A program made the position numbers and the translations under genes. A model generated the notes under the pieces. The model was given only the letters and a program-made list of their open reading frames with translations, did no database searches and was not told the origin of the DNA. DNA of 64,000 bases from Streptomyces sp. PsTaAH-137 (GTDB lineage Bacteria; Actinomycetota; Actinomycetes; Streptomycetales; Streptomycetaceae), in NCBI RefSeq assembly GCF_003259365.1, contig NZ_QLLY01000002.1, positions 124,001-188,000 of the forward strand, given 5' to 3'. Shown piece by piece: positions 50,799-61,710 of the stretch; position 1 is the stretch's first letter; each line of letters opens with the position of its first letter.

Positions 50799-51596
50799 TC
50801 AACTCCCCACTGACGCGAGGGCGGTGGGAACACTCACGTCGAAGTGCCGTGCCTTCGGAGCGGCTTTCATGAGAGCGGTGAGAGCGTGTACCTTCTGCGC
50901 GCTCTTCTCGCCGCTTCCCCAGACGACGGTCCGCCCGCCGGTGAGTTCCAGCGAGATGTCGTCGTACGAACGGACCTTGACGGTCCTGGTGTCGCGCGCC
51001 ACCACGGCGGGCAACCGGCCCGCGACCCGCACCGCTTCCCGGGTCAGCCGCTCGGGGCCGAACCGGCGCAGGCTGGCCGCCGCGCTCTTCTGATCGGGCG
51101 TCAATTCCAGTCGGGGAACGTCCTTCGGGGCCTTGTCGACCGTCGCGAAACGCACGCCTTCATGGTCGACTTCGACGAACTTGCCCGAATTTCGTTCCTC
51201 CGCGGCAATCAGAACCGGCTTGCGTTCCGTCACTTTCAGCCCGATTCCGTGCGGCCAGGAACGCACCACGTCAACCGAGTCAATTCGGGGCAATTTCTCA
51301 CGCAACCGGTCCGCAATGGCGTCCGTGTCGACGGAAATCAGTGGGGCACCGACCGGAACGGCGGCCGCGTCGCGCACCTGGGCGGGCGTCAGGACCTCGG
51401 TTCCGGCGGTCGTGACGCGCTCCACGCGCAGCCATTGCGATCCGTAGAGCGACCAGATGCCGCCCGCCCCGATCAGGACGAGCAGCACTCCGGCCACGAT
51501 GAGCGTGCGGACGCTCGGACGGCGGAAGCGGGGCGGGGGCGGGCCGGCCTCGTGCGCCTCGGCGTCCTCTCGGTCCGTCACAGCCGATCCGGCCAC
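50799..51596 (-). CDS. ftsQ: Cell division protein FtsQ
   Basis: The protein is 265 aa from GTG 51594-51596. A 27-residue cytoplasmic start leads into one transmembrane helix (TLIVAGVLLVLIGAGGIWSL, about 31-50), then a POTRA domain (WLRVERVTTAGTEVLTPAQV, ISVDTDAIADRLREKLPRID) and the FtsQ/DivIB domain (VRSWPHGIGLKVTERKPVL). FtsQ links the divisome parts FtsL and DivIC to FtsW-FtsI. It follows murG by 16 bases. Confidence 0.95.
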   Translation of the reverse strand: MAGSAVTDREDAEAHEAGPPPPRFRRPSVRTLIVAGVLLVLIGAGGIWSLYGSQWLRVERVTTAGTEVLTPAQVRDAAAVPVGAPLISVDTDAIADRLREKLPRIDSVDVVRSWPHGIGLKVTERKPVLIAAEERNSGKFVEVDHEGVRFATVDKAPKDVPRLELTPDQKSAAASLRRFGPERLTREAVRVAGRLPAVVARDTRTVKVRSYDDISLELTGGRTVVWGSGEKSAQKVHALTALMKAAPKARHFDVSVPTALASVGS

Positions 51597-51612
51597 GCTC
51601 GCTCCTTCTACG

Positions 51613-52704
51613 TCACTGGTGACGCGAGTTGATCGCCTCGTACACCATTCCGACGAGCAGATCGTCGGCGTCCCTGCGGCCGAACTCGGACGCGGCGCGG
51701 GACATCTCGAACAGCCGGTGCGGATCGGCGAGCACGGGGAGCACGTTGCCCTGGATCCACTCCGGGGTCAGCTCCGCGTCGTCGACCAGCAGGCCGCCGC
51801 CGGCCTTGACCACCGGCTGGGCGTTGAGCCGCTGTTCGCCGTTGCCGATGGGCAGCGGGACGTAGGCGGCCGGGAGCCCGACGGCGGAGAGTTCGGCGAC
51901 GGTCATCGCGCCCGCGCGGCAGAGCATCATGTCGGCCGCGGCGTACGCGAGGTCCATCCGGTCCACGTACGGTACCGGGATATAGGGGGGCATTCCCGGC
52001 ATCTGCTGAACCTGCGGCAGTTCGTTCTTGGGTCCGACCACGTGCAGGATCTGGATGCCGGACTGCTGGAGCAGCGGGGCGACGCGCTGGACGACCTCGT
52101 TCAGCCTGCGTGCGCCCTGCGAACCGCCGGAGACCAGCAGCGTCGGCAGGTTCGGGTCGAGGCCGAACGCGGCGCGGGCCTCGGGGCGCACCGCGGCCCG
52201 GTCCAGCATGGCGATGGTGCGGCGCAGCGGGATGCCGATGTAGCGGGAGTTGCGCAGCTTGCTGTCCGGGCTGGAGACGGCGACCTGGGCCGCGTACCGC
52301 GAACCGATCTTGTTGGCCAGGCCGGGCCGGGCGTTGGCCTCGTGCACGATGATCGGCACGCCGAGCCGCTTGGCGGCCAGATAGCCGGGCAGCGCCACAT
52401 AGCCGCCGAAGCCGACCACCGCGTCCGCCTTGGTCCGCTCCATGATCTGCTCGGCGGCCTTGATGGTGCCGCGCAGCCGCCCGGGGACGGTGATCAGCTC
52501 AGGTGTGGGCTTGCGGGGCAGCGGTACGGCGGGGATCAGCGCCAGCTCGTAGCCGCGCTCGGGTACGAGCCGTGTCTCGAGCCCCCTCTCCGTGCCGAGG
52601 GCCGTGATGCCCACGGTCGGGTCCTGCCTGCGCAGGGCGTCCGCGAGGGCGAGCGCCGGCTCGATGTGGCCGGCGGTCCCCCCACCGGCGAGTACGACAT
52701 GCAC
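51613..52704 (-). CDS. murG: Lipid II synthase MurG
   Basis: The 363-aa GT-B glycosyltransferase adds GlcNAc from UDP-GlcNAc to lipid I on the inner membrane face. The first G-loop is MHVVLAGGGTAGHIEPALAL, the second VGFGGYVALPGYLAAKRLG and the third LLVSGGSQGARRLNEV; RAGAMTVAELSAVGLPAAYVP is the UDP-GlcNAc binding stretch. It is in the usual dcw place between ftsW and ftsQ, 6 bases after the ftsW stop. Confidence 0.97.
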   Translation of the reverse strand: MHVVLAGGGTAGHIEPALALADALRRQDPTVGITALGTERGLETRLVPERGYELALIPAVPLPRKPTPELITVPGRLRGTIKAAEQIMERTKADAVVGFGGYVALPGYLAAKRLGVPIIVHEANARPGLANKIGSRYAAQVAVSSPDSKLRNSRYIGIPLRRTIAMLDRAAVRPEARAAFGLDPNLPTLLVSGGSQGARRLNEVVQRVAPLLQQSGIQILHVVGPKNELPQVQQMPGMPPYIPVPYVDRMDLAYAAADMMLCRAGAMTVAELSAVGLPAAYVPLPIGNGEQRLNAQPVVKAGGGLLVDDAELTPEWIQGNVLPVLADPHRLFEMSRAASEFGRRDADDLLVGMVYEAINSRHQ

Positions 52705-52710
52705 CGAAAT

Positions 52711-54027
52711 TCACCGCTCTCCGGACGTACGCGCCGAGGCGCGCCGTCGCATCGTGTTCCATCTCATCCCACGCTCCCCCGAGGTTCGCCGCATGGCGAG
52801 GGCCGCCCGCGCCGCCGGCTCGTCCCGCGCGAACGCGATCAGAAGCCCCACGGCGAACATGGTCGGCAGCAGTGCGGAACCTCCGTACGAGAACAGCGGG
52901 AGCGGGACACCGGCGATCGGCAGCAGGCCGAGCACCGCACCGATGTTGACCACGGCCTGCGCCGTGATCCAGGTCGTCACGCCACCCGCGGCGTATCGAA
53001 CGAAGGGGTCCTCCGTGCGTCCGGCCACGCGGATACCCGCATAGCCTAGAGCCGCGAACAGGGCGAGCACCGACAGCGTCCCTGCCAGGCCCAGTTCCTC
53101 ACCGGTGATGGCAAAGATGAAGTCGGTGTGCGCTTCGGGAAGTTGACCCCATTTTTCCACACTGGCGCCGAGGCCGGAACCGAAGAATCCACCGGAGGCC
53201 AGGGCGTAGATCCCGTGCAGTCCCTGCCAGCACATGTCGTCCGGGCCCGCGTCGGCCCGGCCCAGACAGGCGAGGCGCGCCATCCGGTTCGGGCTGGTCT
53301 TGATGAGCATGACGCCGATGGCGGCCGCGACGGAGAGCACGCCGACGAAGAGCCGGGTGGGCGCTCCGGCGAGCCAGAGAAGGCCGAAAAGGATGGCTGT
53401 GAGGAGGATCGCGGTGCCCATGTCGCCGCCGAGCATGATCAGGCCGAGCAGCAGGAAGGCGACCGGGACCAGCGGCACCAGCATGTGCTTCCACTGGTTC
53501 AGCAGCCGCTTGTCGTGCTTGCGGGCGAGCAGGTCGGCGCCCCAGAGGATCAGTGCCAGCTTGCCGAACTCGCTGGGCTGGAGCATGAAGGGGCCGCCGA
53601 GCGAGATCCAGTTCTGGTTGCCGTTGATCGACACTCCTATCCCCGGCACCTGCACGAGCGCCATCATGAAGACGCTGACGGCGAGGATGGGATAGGCGAG
53701 CGCGCGGTGCAGTTTCACCGGCATGCGCATGGCGACCACCAGCAGGATCGAGCCGAGGACGGCGGCGATGAACTGCTTGCGGAAGAAGTAGGAGCCGGTG
53801 AGGCCCATCTGCAGGGCCGTGATCATCGACGCCGAGTACACCATCACCAGGCCGAGGCCCGTGATGAGCAGCGCGGAGCCGAGGATCAGGTAGTAGGCGG
53901 TGAGCGGCCGGTCCCAGGCGCGGCGTGCCTGGGTGTACAGGCGGCGCAGCGGGTTGGCGCGGGCCCGGTAGACCTTGCTCGTCCTGCGCGGTGGTGCCGC
54001 GGGGCGCTTGGTGGTGCTACCGGCCAT
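52711..54027 (-). CDS. ftsW: SEDS peptidoglycan polymerase FtsW
   Basis: The 438-aa SEDS protein has ten predicted transmembrane helices and polymerises lipid II at the septum with FtsI. ATG 54025-54027 has a G-rich GGGGG before it. Conserved SEDS blocks include GGPFMLQPSEFGKLALILWG, LIMLGGDMGTAILLTAILFG, EAHTDFIFAITGEELGLAGT and PLFSYGGSALLPTMFAVGLL. The Asp in the loop EAHTDFI is in the place of the essential SEDS Asp. In Streptomyces ftsW is dispensable for growth but needed for sporulation septa. Confidence 0.96.
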   Translation of the reverse strand: MAGSTTKRPAAPPRRTSKVYRARANPLRRLYTQARRAWDRPLTAYYLILGSALLITGLGLVMVYSASMITALQMGLTGSYFFRKQFIAAVLGSILLVVAMRMPVKLHRALAYPILAVSVFMMALVQVPGIGVSINGNQNWISLGGPFMLQPSEFGKLALILWGADLLARKHDKRLLNQWKHMLVPLVPVAFLLLGLIMLGGDMGTAILLTAILFGLLWLAGAPTRLFVGVLSVAAAIGVMLIKTSPNRMARLACLGRADAGPDDMCWQGLHGIYALASGGFFGSGLGASVEKWGQLPEAHTDFIFAITGEELGLAGTLSVLALFAALGYAGIRVAGRTEDPFVRYAAGGVTTWITAQAVVNIGAVLGLLPIAGVPLPLFSYGGSALLPTMFAVGLLIAFARDEPAARAALAMRRTSGERGMRWNTMRRRASARTSGER

Positions 54028-54112
54028 CACGGACCCCCGTTCCGCAATCGGTCTGCGCTGCCACGTCCCCTCCCGAAGGGTGCCCGGCGTCACCGGGCAC
54101 CCGTGGGTCCCG

Positions 54113-55543
54113 TCAGACGCTGGTGGCGCCGAGTTCGCGGACTGCTTCCGCGAACGCCTCGCCACGCTTGTTGTAGTTGGTGAACATGTCCATCGACGCA
54201 CAGGCCGGAGCCATCAGCACGGTGTCCCCCGGGCGGGCGAGCCGTGCTGCCTCCTGGACCGCCGCCGACATCGCCCCAGTGTCGGTCCGGTCGAGGTCGA
54301 CGACGGGTACTTCGGGCGCGTGTCGCTCCAGGGCTTCACGGATCAGGCCACGGTCGGCACCGATCAGGACGGCGCCCCGCAGCCGCTTCGCGGCGCCCGC
54401 GACCAGCTCGTCGAAGGTGGCTCCCTTGGCGAGCCCGCCCGCGATCCACACGATGGACTCGTAGGAGGCCAACGATGCCTGGGCGGCATGGGTGTTGGTG
54501 GCCTTGGAGTCGTCGATGTACGCGACCTCGTCCACATCCGCGACGTGCGCGATGCGGTGCGCGTCCGGCGTGAAGTCGCGCAGCCCGTCGCGTACGGCGG
54601 CGGGCTCGACGCCGAAGGCGCGGGCGAGGGCGGCCGCGGCGAGGGCGTTGGCGATGTTGTGCGGGGCCGGCGGGTTCACGTCGGAGATCTCGGCGAGCTC
54701 CTGCGCGTTCTTCTGCCGGTCGTCGACGAAGGCGCGGTCGACCAGGATGCCGTCCACGACGCCGAGTTCGGAGGGGCCGGGCGTGCCGAGGGTGAAGCCG
54801 ATGGCGCGGCAGCCCTCCTCGACGTCGGCCTCGCGGACCAGGTTCTCGGTGGCCTTGTCGGCGACGTTGTAGACGCAGGCGACCTGATTGCCCTCGTAGA
54901 TACGGCCCTTGTCGGCGGCGTACGCCTCCATGGAGCCGTGCCAGTCGAGGTGGTCGGGCGCCAGGTTCAGGACGGCGGCGGAGTGGGCGCGCAGCGAGGG
55001 GGCCCAGTGCAGCTGGTACGAGGACAGCTCCACGGCGAACACGTCGTAGGCGTCGTCCCCCTGGAGGACGACGTCGATGATCGGCGTACCGATGTTGCCG
55101 ACGGCGGCCGTGCGCAGACCCGCGGCCTCCAGGATCGAGGCGAGCATCTGCGTGGTCGTCGTCTTGCCGTTGGTGCCGGTGATGGCGAGCCAGGGCGCGG
55201 CGTCCGGGCCGCGCAGCCGCCAGGCGATCTCGACGTCGCCGACGACGTCGACACCGGCCGCGGCGGCCTCGGCGAACAGGGGCGACGAAGGCTTCCAGCC
55301 GGGCGAGGTGACGACGAGGTCGGTGCCCTCGGGCAGCGTGGTGGAATCGCCGAGCTGTACGGAAATGCCCGCCTCCGTAAGGAGGGCGGCCTTTTCGTGG
55401 TGGGCGGGGCTGTCGCCGCCGTCCACCACGGTCACCGACGCGCCGAGGCCGGCCAGGGCGCGGGCGGCGCTGACGCCGCTCACGCCGAGACCGGCGACGG
55501 TGATGTTCATGTCCGTCCAGGACGTCACTTCTTGGCTGCCCAT
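54113..55543 (-). CDS. murD: UDP-N-acetylmuramoylalanine-D-glutamate ligase
   Basis: The protein is 476 aa from ATG 55541-55543 ([20 protein letters not shown]). It adds D-Glu to UDP-MurNAc-L-Ala with ATP. The P-loop is [40 protein letters not shown] and [20 protein letters not shown] are typical Mur ligase blocks. With this start it overlaps mraY by 19 bases; a GTG at 55528 would overlap the mraY stop by 4 bases (GTGA), the usual coupling in this cluster, and is also possible. ftsW follows 86 bases later. Confidence 0.96.
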   Translation of the reverse strand: MGSQEVTSWTDMNITVAGLGVSGVSAARALAGLGASVTVVDGGDSPAHHEKAALLTEAGISVQLGDSTTLPEGTDLVVTSPGWKPSSPLFAEAAAAGVDVVGDVEIAWRLRGPDAAPWLAITGTNGKTTTTQMLASILEAAGLRTAAVGNIGTPIIDVVLQGDDAYDVFAVELSSYQLHWAPSLRAHSAAVLNLAPDHLDWHGSMEAYAADKGRIYEGNQVACVYNVADKATENLVREADVEEGCRAIGFTLGTPGPSELGVVDGILVDRAFVDDRQKNAQELAEISDVNPPAPHNIANALAAAALARAFGVEPAAVRDGLRDFTPDAHRIAHVADVDEVAYIDDSKATNTHAAQASLASYESIVWIAGGLAKGATFDELVAGAAKRLRGAVLIGADRGLIREALERHAPEVPVVDLDRTDTGAMSAAVQEAARLARPGDTVLMAPACASMDMFTNYNKRGEAFAEAVRELGATSV

Positions 55544-56598
55544 CCCGCGTAGAAGAGGCCGAGTCCGACGATCACGCACATGCCCTGGATGATCCAGAAC
55601 CGGACCACGACAAGGACTTCGGACCACCCCTTGAGTTCGAAGTGGTGTTGCAGTGGCGCCATGCGGAAGACCCGCTTGCCGGTCATCTTGAACGAGCCGA
55701 CCTGGATGACCACGGACATCGTGATCATCACGAACAGGCCGCCGAGCAGGGCGATCAGCAGCTCGGTGCGCGAGCAGATCGCGAGACCCGCGAGGGCGCC
55801 GCCGAGGGCGAGCGAGCCGGTGTCGCCCATGAAGATCTTGGCCGGTGAGGTGTTCCACCACAGGAAGCCGAAGCAGGAGCCCATGAGGGCGGAGGCGACG
55901 ACGGCCAGGTCGAGTGGGTCTCTGACCTCGAAACAGGCGCCCGGGTTGGTGAGGGTCTGCGCATTGGCGCAGGACTCCTGGAACTGCCAGACACCGATGA
56001 AGGTGTAGGCGCCGAAGACCATCACGGAGGCGCCGGTGGCGAGGCCGTCGAGGCCGTCGGTCAGGTTCACGCCGTTCGACATCGCGAGGATCATGAACAG
56101 CGCCCAGACCACGAAGAGCACCGGGCCGATCGTCCAGCCGAAGTCCTCGACGAAGGAGAGCTTGGTGGAGGCCGGGGTGTTGCCGCGGACGTCCGCGAAG
56201 TTGATGGCGAGCAGCGCGAAGGCGATGCCGACGATCAGCTGTCCGGCCATCTTCGCCTTGGCCCGCAGGCCCAGCGAGCGCCGCTTGACGATCTTGATGT
56301 AGTCGTCCAGGAAGCCGACCAGGCCCATGCCCGCCATCAGGCCGAGGACGAGCAGACCCGACAGGGTCGGGGCGGCGCCGGTGATCAGCTTGCTGAGGAA
56401 GTACGCGATGAGCGTCGCCAGGATGAAGGCGATACCACCCATGGTCGGCGTACCGCGCTTGCTGTGGTGCTCGCGCGGGCCGTCGTCACGGATGTACTGG
56501 CCGTAGCCCTTGCGGGCCAGCAGCTTGATGAGCAGCGGGGTGCCGACCAGGGTCAGGAACAGACCGATGACACCCGAGAAGAGAATCTGCTTCATCAT
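55525..56598 (-). CDS. mraY: Phospho-MurNAc-pentapeptide translocase
   Basis: The 357-aa membrane enzyme with ten helices transfers phospho-MurNAc-pentapeptide to undecaprenyl phosphate, making lipid I. The catalytic aspartates lie in [14 protein letters not shown] (adjacent Asp pair) and [40 protein letters not shown] and the C-terminal [13 protein letters not shown] (HHH-like motif) are in place. The ATG overlaps the murF stop (ATGATG), so it is translationally coupled. Confidence 0.98.
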   Translation of the reverse strand: MMKQILFSGVIGLFLTLVGTPLLIKLLARKGYGQYIRDDGPREHHSKRGTPTMGGIAFILATLIAYFLSKLITGAAPTLSGLLVLGLMAGMGLVGFLDDYIKIVKRRSLGLRAKAKMAGQLIVGIAFALLAINFADVRGNTPASTKLSFVEDFGWTIGPVLFVVWALFMILAMSNGVNLTDGLDGLATGASVMVFGAYTFIGVWQFQESCANAQTLTNPGACFEVRDPLDLAVVASALMGSCFGFLWWNTSPAKIFMGDTGSLALGGALAGLAICSRTELLIALLGGLFVMITMSVVIQVGSFKMTGKRVFRMAPLQHHFELKGWSEVLVVVRFWIIQGMCVIVGLGLFYAGWAAKK

Positions 56599-58013
56599 CG
56601 GGCATCAGCCCCACCCTGTACGTCGTCGAGGAGAGCCTGTGCAACGCTCTCCAGGCCCACCGACCTGGAGGCCTTCACGAGCACGACGTCTCCCGGGCGC
56701 AGCTCACTGCGCAACAGGTCGATCGCCGCCTGTGCGTCGGACACGTGCACCGACTCCTCACCCCACGAACCCTCGTTATAGGCGCCCAGTCGCAGCCAGG
56801 ACGCTTCCCTGCCCCCGACCGCCACGAGCTTGCTGACGTTGAGCCGGACGGCGAGCCGTCCGACCGCGTCGTGCTCGGCCAGCGCGTCGTCCCCGAGCTC
56901 GGCCATCTGTCCGAGCACCGCCCACGTACGGCCCCCCTCTGCCCGCCGGGCTCCGCCCATGGCAACCAAGGCACGGAGAGCCGCCCGCATGGACTCTGGG
57001 TTCGCGTTGTAGGCGTCGTTGACGATCGTGACGCCGTCCGGGCGCTCGGTGACCTCCATCCGCCAGCGGGACAGGGTGCCCGCCTCGGAGAGCGCGAGGG
57101 CGATCTCCTCCACGGACATGCCAAGGTCGTGGGCGACGGCGGCCGCAGCGAGCGCGTTCGACACGTGGTGCTCACCGTACAGCCGCAAGGTCACTTCGCT
57201 GCACCCGGAGGGTGTGTGAAGGCTGAAGGAGGGGCGGCCGTTCTCCGTGAGACGGACATTCTCGGCACGAATGTCGGCTTCGGCGGCCTCTCCGAAGAAG
57301 AGCACCTTCGCCTTCGTGCGCGAGGCCATCGCCTTCACCAGCGGATCGTCGGCGTTCAGGATCGCGGTGCCGTCGGCGGGCAGGGCCTCGACGAGTTCAC
57401 CCTTTGCCTGCGCGATCTGCTCGCGGCCGCCGAACTCGCCGATGTGCGCGGTCCCGACGTTGAGGACGAGGCCCACCTTCGGGGGCGTCAGGTCCGTCAG
57501 GTAGCGGATGTGGCCGATGCCGCGGGCGCCCATCTCCAGGACGAGGAACTGCGTCTCGTCGGTGGCGGAGAGTGCGGTGAGCGGCAGCCCGATCTCGTTG
57601 TTGAGCGAGCCGGGCGTGAAGACCGTGGGGGCCTTGCTCCGCAGCACCTGGGCGATCAGGTCCTTGGTGCTGGTCTTGCCGGCCGAGCCGGTCAGCGCGA
57701 CGAGCGTGGCGCCGAGCCGGGCGACGACGTGCCGGGCGAGTGCGCCGAGCGCCGCCTTGACGTCGTCGACGACGATGGCGGGCACTCCGACCGGCCGGGT
57801 GGCCAGGACCGCGACGGCGCCCTTGGCGACCACGTCGGCGGCGTAGTCGTGGCCGTCCACGCGCTCACCCGCGAAGGCGGCGAACAGGCTGCCGGGCTCC
57901 ACCTCACGGGAGTCCCTGACCACCGGTCCGGTGACCCGGACCTGCGGATCCGGTATGTCGTACGTCTGCCCGCCGACGACTGTGGCGATCTCGGCGAGGG
58001 AGAGGGCGATCAC
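56595..58013 (-). CDS. murF: UDP-MurNAc-tripeptide-D-Ala-D-Ala ligase
   Basis: The protein is 472 aa from GTG 58011-58013. It adds D-Ala-D-Ala to the tripeptide precursor. Motifs are [15 protein letters not shown], the P-loop [35 protein letters not shown] and [20 protein letters not shown]. It starts 4 bases after the murE stop. All later cytoplasmic wall steps follow in order. Confidence 0.97.
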   Translation of the reverse strand: MIALSLAEIATVVGGQTYDIPDPQVRVTGPVVRDSREVEPGSLFAAFAGERVDGHDYAADVVAKGAVAVLATRPVGVPAIVVDDVKAALGALARHVVARLGATLVALTGSAGKTSTKDLIAQVLRSKAPTVFTPGSLNNEIGLPLTALSATDETQFLVLEMGARGIGHIRYLTDLTPPKVGLVLNVGTAHIGEFGGREQIAQAKGELVEALPADGTAILNADDPLVKAMASRTKAKVLFFGEAAEADIRAENVRLTENGRPSFSLHTPSGCSEVTLRLYGEHHVSNALAAAAVAHDLGMSVEEIALALSEAGTLSRWRMEVTERPDGVTIVNDAYNANPESMRAALRALVAMGGARRAEGGRTWAVLGQMAELGDDALAEHDAVGRLAVRLNVSKLVAVGGREASWLRLGAYNEGSWGEESVHVSDAQAAIDLLRSELRPGDVVLVKASRSVGLESVAQALLDDVQGGADAR

Positions 58014-58017
58014 AACT

Positions 58018-59673
58018 TCATCCCTGGGTTTGCTCGATGGCTTCGCGAAGCACCAGGCGGTCGTCGAAGGGACGCACCACCCCGGCGATGTCCTGTCCCT
58101 GCTCGTGGCCCTTGCCGGCGACGAGCACGGTGTCGCCGGGCTCGGCGCGTGCGACGGCGGCGGCGATGGCGGCGGCCCGGTCCTCGAAGACGGCGACGTC
58201 GCCGCGCTCGTGGGCCGGCACGTCGGCCGCGCCCGCGAGCATCGTGGCGAGGATCGCGAGGGGGTCCTCGCCGCGGGGGTTGTCGGAGGTGAGGATGGCC
58301 GTGTCGGCGAACCGCGCGGCGGCGGCGCCCATCGGCATCCGCTTGGTCCTGTCCCGGTCGCCGCCGCAGCCCAGCACGATGTGCAGCTTGTTCTCGGTGA
58401 CCTTGCGCAGCGCCTTGAGGACGGACTCGACGGCGTCGGTCTTGTGCGCGTAGTCGACGACGGCGAGGTAGTCCTGTCCGGCGTCCACGCGCTCGAGGCG
58501 GCCGGGCACGCCCGGCACGGCGGCGACCCCGTCGGCCGCGGTCTGCGGGTCGATCCCGGCGACGGCCAGGGTGACGATCGCGGCGAGGGTGTTCGCGACG
58601 TTGAAGGGGCCCGGCAGTGGTGCCATGGCGGTGATCCGCTCGCCCTTGGGGCCGACGACGGTCAGCGTCGAGCCCAGCGGGCCGACCTCGACGTCCTCGG
58701 CGCGCCAGTCGGCGTCGGGGTGACCCTCCGCGGAGAAGGTGACGACGGGGACCTCGGACTCCTCGATGAGGCGGCGGCCGTACTCGTCGTCGTGGTTCAC
58801 GACGCCCTGTTTGCTGCGCGCACGTGTGAACAGCTGCGCCTTCGCCTGGAAGTAGTCCTCCATGTCCCGGTGGAACTCCATGTGCTCCGGGCTGAGGTTG
58901 TTGAAGACGGCGACGTCGAAGACGCAGCCGTCGACCCGGCCGAGCACGAGGGCGTGGCTGGAGACCTCCATGGCGACGGCGTCGACGCCGCGCTCGCGCA
59001 TGACGGCGAACAGGGCCTGGAGGTCGGTGGCTTCGGGGGTGGTCCGCTCGGACTTGATCCGCTCGTCGCCGATGCGCATCTCGACCGTGCCGATGAGCCC
59101 GGTGGAGCGCACCTGCTTCAGACCGCCCTCGACGAGGTACGCGGTCGTGGTCTTCCCGGACGTGCCGGTGATGCCGATCTGCAGCAGGTCCCGGCCGGGG
59201 TGGCCGTAAATGGTCGCGGCCAGCTCGCCCATGTGTCCGCGCGGGTTCTCGACGACGAGCGCGGCGAGCCCCGCGGCGGTGACGCGGTCGGCGCCCGCCG
59301 GGTCGGTGAGCGCGGCGACGGCGCCGAGACTCGCGGCCTGCGCGGCGAAGTCGGCGCCGTGGGCGCGGGCTCCGGGCAGGGCCGCGTACAGGTCGCCGGG
59401 GCGGACCGCACGGGAGTCATGGGTGATGCCGGTGACCTCGACCGTGGCCCGGGGCGCGGCGACGCCCAGCTGACCGGCCAGTTCCGCGAGGGGTGCGGCG
59501 GTGACGTCGGCCGGTCGCGGCGGCCCGGGATAGGTCACGGGTGCGCCCTTCTGGGTGGTTTGGGACTGATCAGCGTGTGGCACGGCGGTGAGCGTACCGG
59601 GCCGGGCCCGCCCTGGGCGAAGCGAGGGGCGTGGCGCGGGCTGGTTCCCCGGATCGGGGGTGATGGTTGTCAC
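58018..59673 (-). CDS. murE: UDP-MurNAc-L-Ala-D-Glu:diaminopimelate ligase
   Basis: The protein is 551 aa from GTG 59671-59673 with a Pro-rich 45-residue start; a GTG at 59538 (VTYPGPPRPADV) with AAGGG 8 bases upstream would give a 506-aa protein of more usual length. It adds the third residue of the stem peptide. The P-loop is GITGTSGKTTTAYLVEGGLK, and the substrate motif DNPRGEDP (in LTSDNPRGEDPLAI) marks diaminopimelate ligases; Streptomyces wall contains the LL isomer. VSSHALVLGRVDGCVFDVAV and KGHEQGQDIAG are family blocks. Confidence 0.95.
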   Translation of the reverse strand: MTTITPDPGNQPAPRPSLRPGRARPGTLTAVPHADQSQTTQKGAPVTYPGPPRPADVTAAPLAELAGQLGVAAPRATVEVTGITHDSRAVRPGDLYAALPGARAHGADFAAQAASLGAVAALTDPAGADRVTAAGLAALVVENPRGHMGELAATIYGHPGRDLLQIGITGTSGKTTTAYLVEGGLKQVRSTGLIGTVEMRIGDERIKSERTTPEATDLQALFAVMRERGVDAVAMEVSSHALVLGRVDGCVFDVAVFNNLSPEHMEFHRDMEDYFQAKAQLFTRARSKQGVVNHDDEYGRRLIEESEVPVVTFSAEGHPDADWRAEDVEVGPLGSTLTVVGPKGERITAMAPLPGPFNVANTLAAIVTLAVAGIDPQTAADGVAAVPGVPGRLERVDAGQDYLAVVDYAHKTDAVESVLKALRKVTENKLHIVLGCGGDRDRTKRMPMGAAAARFADTAILTSDNPRGEDPLAILATMLAGAADVPAHERGDVAVFEDRAAAIAAAVARAEPGDTVLVAGKGHEQGQDIAGVVRPFDDRLVLREAIEQTQG

Positions 59674-59741
59674 GGGGTCTTCAGGCTGTCTTCACTGTGT
59701 GGGGTGATCATGGTCACGGCCGGTCCGGCCGGTTCCGACCG

Positions 59742-61706
59742 TCATGGCTTGAAATTGACGGGCAGTTTCGCGGACTTGGCGCCCGTGGGCGGGACTTGGA
59801 GGGTCTTGAGGGCGAACTCCATGACCTTCTTGTAGATGGGGCCGCAGATCTGGCCGCCGAAGTAGCTCCCCTTCGTGGCGTTCTGGATGGCGCAGTAGAC
59901 GGTGACGCGCGGCTTGTCGGCGGGCGCGAATCCGGCGAACGACGACGTGTAGCCCTTGTAGCGGCCGGTTTCGGGGTCCACGCGGTTGGCGGTGCCCGTC
60001 TTGCCCGCGACGCGGTAGCCGGGGATCCGGGCCGCGGTGCCGGTGCCCTCCACGTCGTCGACGACCGACTCGAGCATCTGCGCGACCTTGCGCGCCGTTT
60101 TCTCGCTCACGACGCGGGTCTGCTTCGGCTTGGGCGCGGCGACGAACTTGCCGTCGGCGCCGGTGGAGCCGCGCACCAGGGTGGGTTCGACCCGTACGCC
60201 GCCGTTGGCGATGGTCGAGTAGACGGAGGCCGCCTGCATCGCGTTGATGGAGAAGCCCTGGCCGAACGGGATCGTGTACTGCTGCGACGTCGACCACTTG
60301 TCGGCGGGGGCGAGGATGCCGGGCGTCTCGCCGGGGAAGCCGAGGCCGCTGGCCGAGCCGATGCCGAACTTGCGCAGGTACGAGGAGAGCGTCCGGTTGG
60401 CCTCGGGCTGCGTCCTGCCGAGCTGGCCGGTGGCCAGGATGGTGCCGATGTTGCTGGACTTGGCGAGCACGCCGTTGAGCGTGAGGTGCCAGGTCTCGTG
60501 GTCGATGTCGTCCTGGAAGAGGCGGTCGCCGCGGTGCAGCCGGTTGGGCACGGTGACGTGGGTCAGCGGCGTCGCCGCGTTCTCCTCCAGGACCGCCGCC
60601 ATCGACATCACCTTGGCGGTGGAGCCGGGCTCGTAGGCGTCCTGGAGCGCGGCGTTGCCGAGGGCCGCCGAGTTCGCGTGGCCGAGGTCGTTGGGGTCGA
60701 AGCCGGGCGCGTTGGCCATGGCCAGGACCTCGCCGGTCTGCGTGTCCTGCACTATCACGTAGCCGCGGTCGGCCCCGGACTTCTTGACCTGCTCGGTGAT
60801 CGCGTCCTGCGCGGCCCACTGGATGTCCCGGTCGATGGTCAGCTCGACGTCGGAGCCGGCCACCGCAGGCTGCTCGGTGCTGCCGGCCGTCGGCACCTGG
60901 CGGCCGCCGGACTGCGCGTACCGGATCTTGCCGTCCTTGCCCGACAGCTGCTTGTTGAGCTGCTGCTCGACCCCGCCGCCGCCCTTGCCGTCGGCGTTGA
61001 CCCAGCCCAGTATCCCGGCGGCGAGGTCGCCGTTGGGGTACACCCGCTTGCTGCTGGGGTCGGCGAGGACGCCGGAGAGCACGCTCGCCTCCCGGCCCTC
61101 GGCGTTCGCCTTGTCGTTCAGGGTGGACCTGAGGTCCTTGATCTGCTTCCAGACCTGCGGCGTCTGCCGTGCGGCCAGCCGCACGTACCGGGTGTTCCTG
61201 GTCTTCAGCCGCTTGGTGAGGGTGGCGGTGTCGACCCCGACGATCGGCGACAGGAGCGCGGCCGCCTGCTCGGGGGCGTCGGCGACCTTCGTGACCTTCT
61301 TGGTGAACATCGTCGGGTCGGCCGTGATGTCGTACGCGTCCACGCTCGTGGCCAGCGCGACGCCGCCGCGGTCGGTGATCTGCCCGCGCTCGGCGGCGAT
61401 CGTGTGGCTGACGAAGCGGTTCAGCTGGGCCTTGGCCGCGTACGCGCTCGCGTCGACGCCCTGCACCTGGAGGAGCCGCACGGTGAAGACCATGAGGACG
61501 AGCGTGAGGCCCAGGCTCACCATCCGCAGGCGGGGCCGTGGGCTGCCCAGGCGCAGTGGGGTGGAGCCCTTCGTCCCGGCGGGGCGCGGGCGCCGTGCGG
61601 CGGGGCGCGCGCCGGGGCCGGAGCGCCGCTGGGCTCCGGGCCTGGCGGTTCTGACCGGGCGCGCGGGTCCCGGGACGCGACGGCGCGGAGGCTGCCTGTC
61701 GGTCAT
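59742..61706 (-). CDS. ftsI: Septal transpeptidase FtsI (class B penicillin-binding protein)
   Basis: The protein is 654 aa from ATG 61704-61706 with GCAGGTGA upstream. A basic, Pro-rich cytoplasmic start (1-60) precedes one membrane anchor (about 62-80). The PBP dimerisation domain (ERGQITDRGGVALATSVDAY) is followed by the transpeptidase with Ser362-Thr-Ala-Lys365, Ser417-Ser-Asn419 and Lys569-Thr-Gly571. It cross-links septal peptidoglycan with FtsW. It is 4 bases after the ftsL-like stop. Confidence 0.96.
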   Translation of the reverse strand: MTDRQPPRRRVPGPARPVRTARPGAQRRSGPGARPAARRPRPAGTKGSTPLRLGSPRPRLRMVSLGLTLVLMVFTVRLLQVQGVDASAYAAKAQLNRFVSHTIAAERGQITDRGGVALATSVDAYDITADPTMFTKKVTKVADAPEQAAALLSPIVGVDTATLTKRLKTRNTRYVRLAARQTPQVWKQIKDLRSTLNDKANAEGREASVLSGVLADPSSKRVYPNGDLAAGILGWVNADGKGGGGVEQQLNKQLSGKDGKIRYAQSGGRQVPTAGSTEQPAVAGSDVELTIDRDIQWAAQDAITEQVKKSGADRGYVIVQDTQTGEVLAMANAPGFDPNDLGHANSAALGNAALQDAYEPGSTAKVMSMAAVLEENAATPLTHVTVPNRLHRGDRLFQDDIDHETWHLTLNGVLAKSSNIGTILATGQLGRTQPEANRTLSSYLRKFGIGSASGLGFPGETPGILAPADKWSTSQQYTIPFGQGFSINAMQAASVYSTIANGGVRVEPTLVRGSTGADGKFVAAPKPKQTRVVSEKTARKVAQMLESVVDDVEGTGTAARIPGYRVAGKTGTANRVDPETGRYKGYTSSFAGFAPADKPRVTVYCAIQNATKGSYFGGQICGPIYKKVMEFALKTLQVPPTGAKSAKLPVNFKP

Positions 61707-61710
61707 GACG

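Noticed and set aside
54028..54201. N-terminal extension of FtsW to 54201
   Set aside because: The added residues do not look like an FtsW N-terminus and a proper start with a G-rich site lies at 54027.
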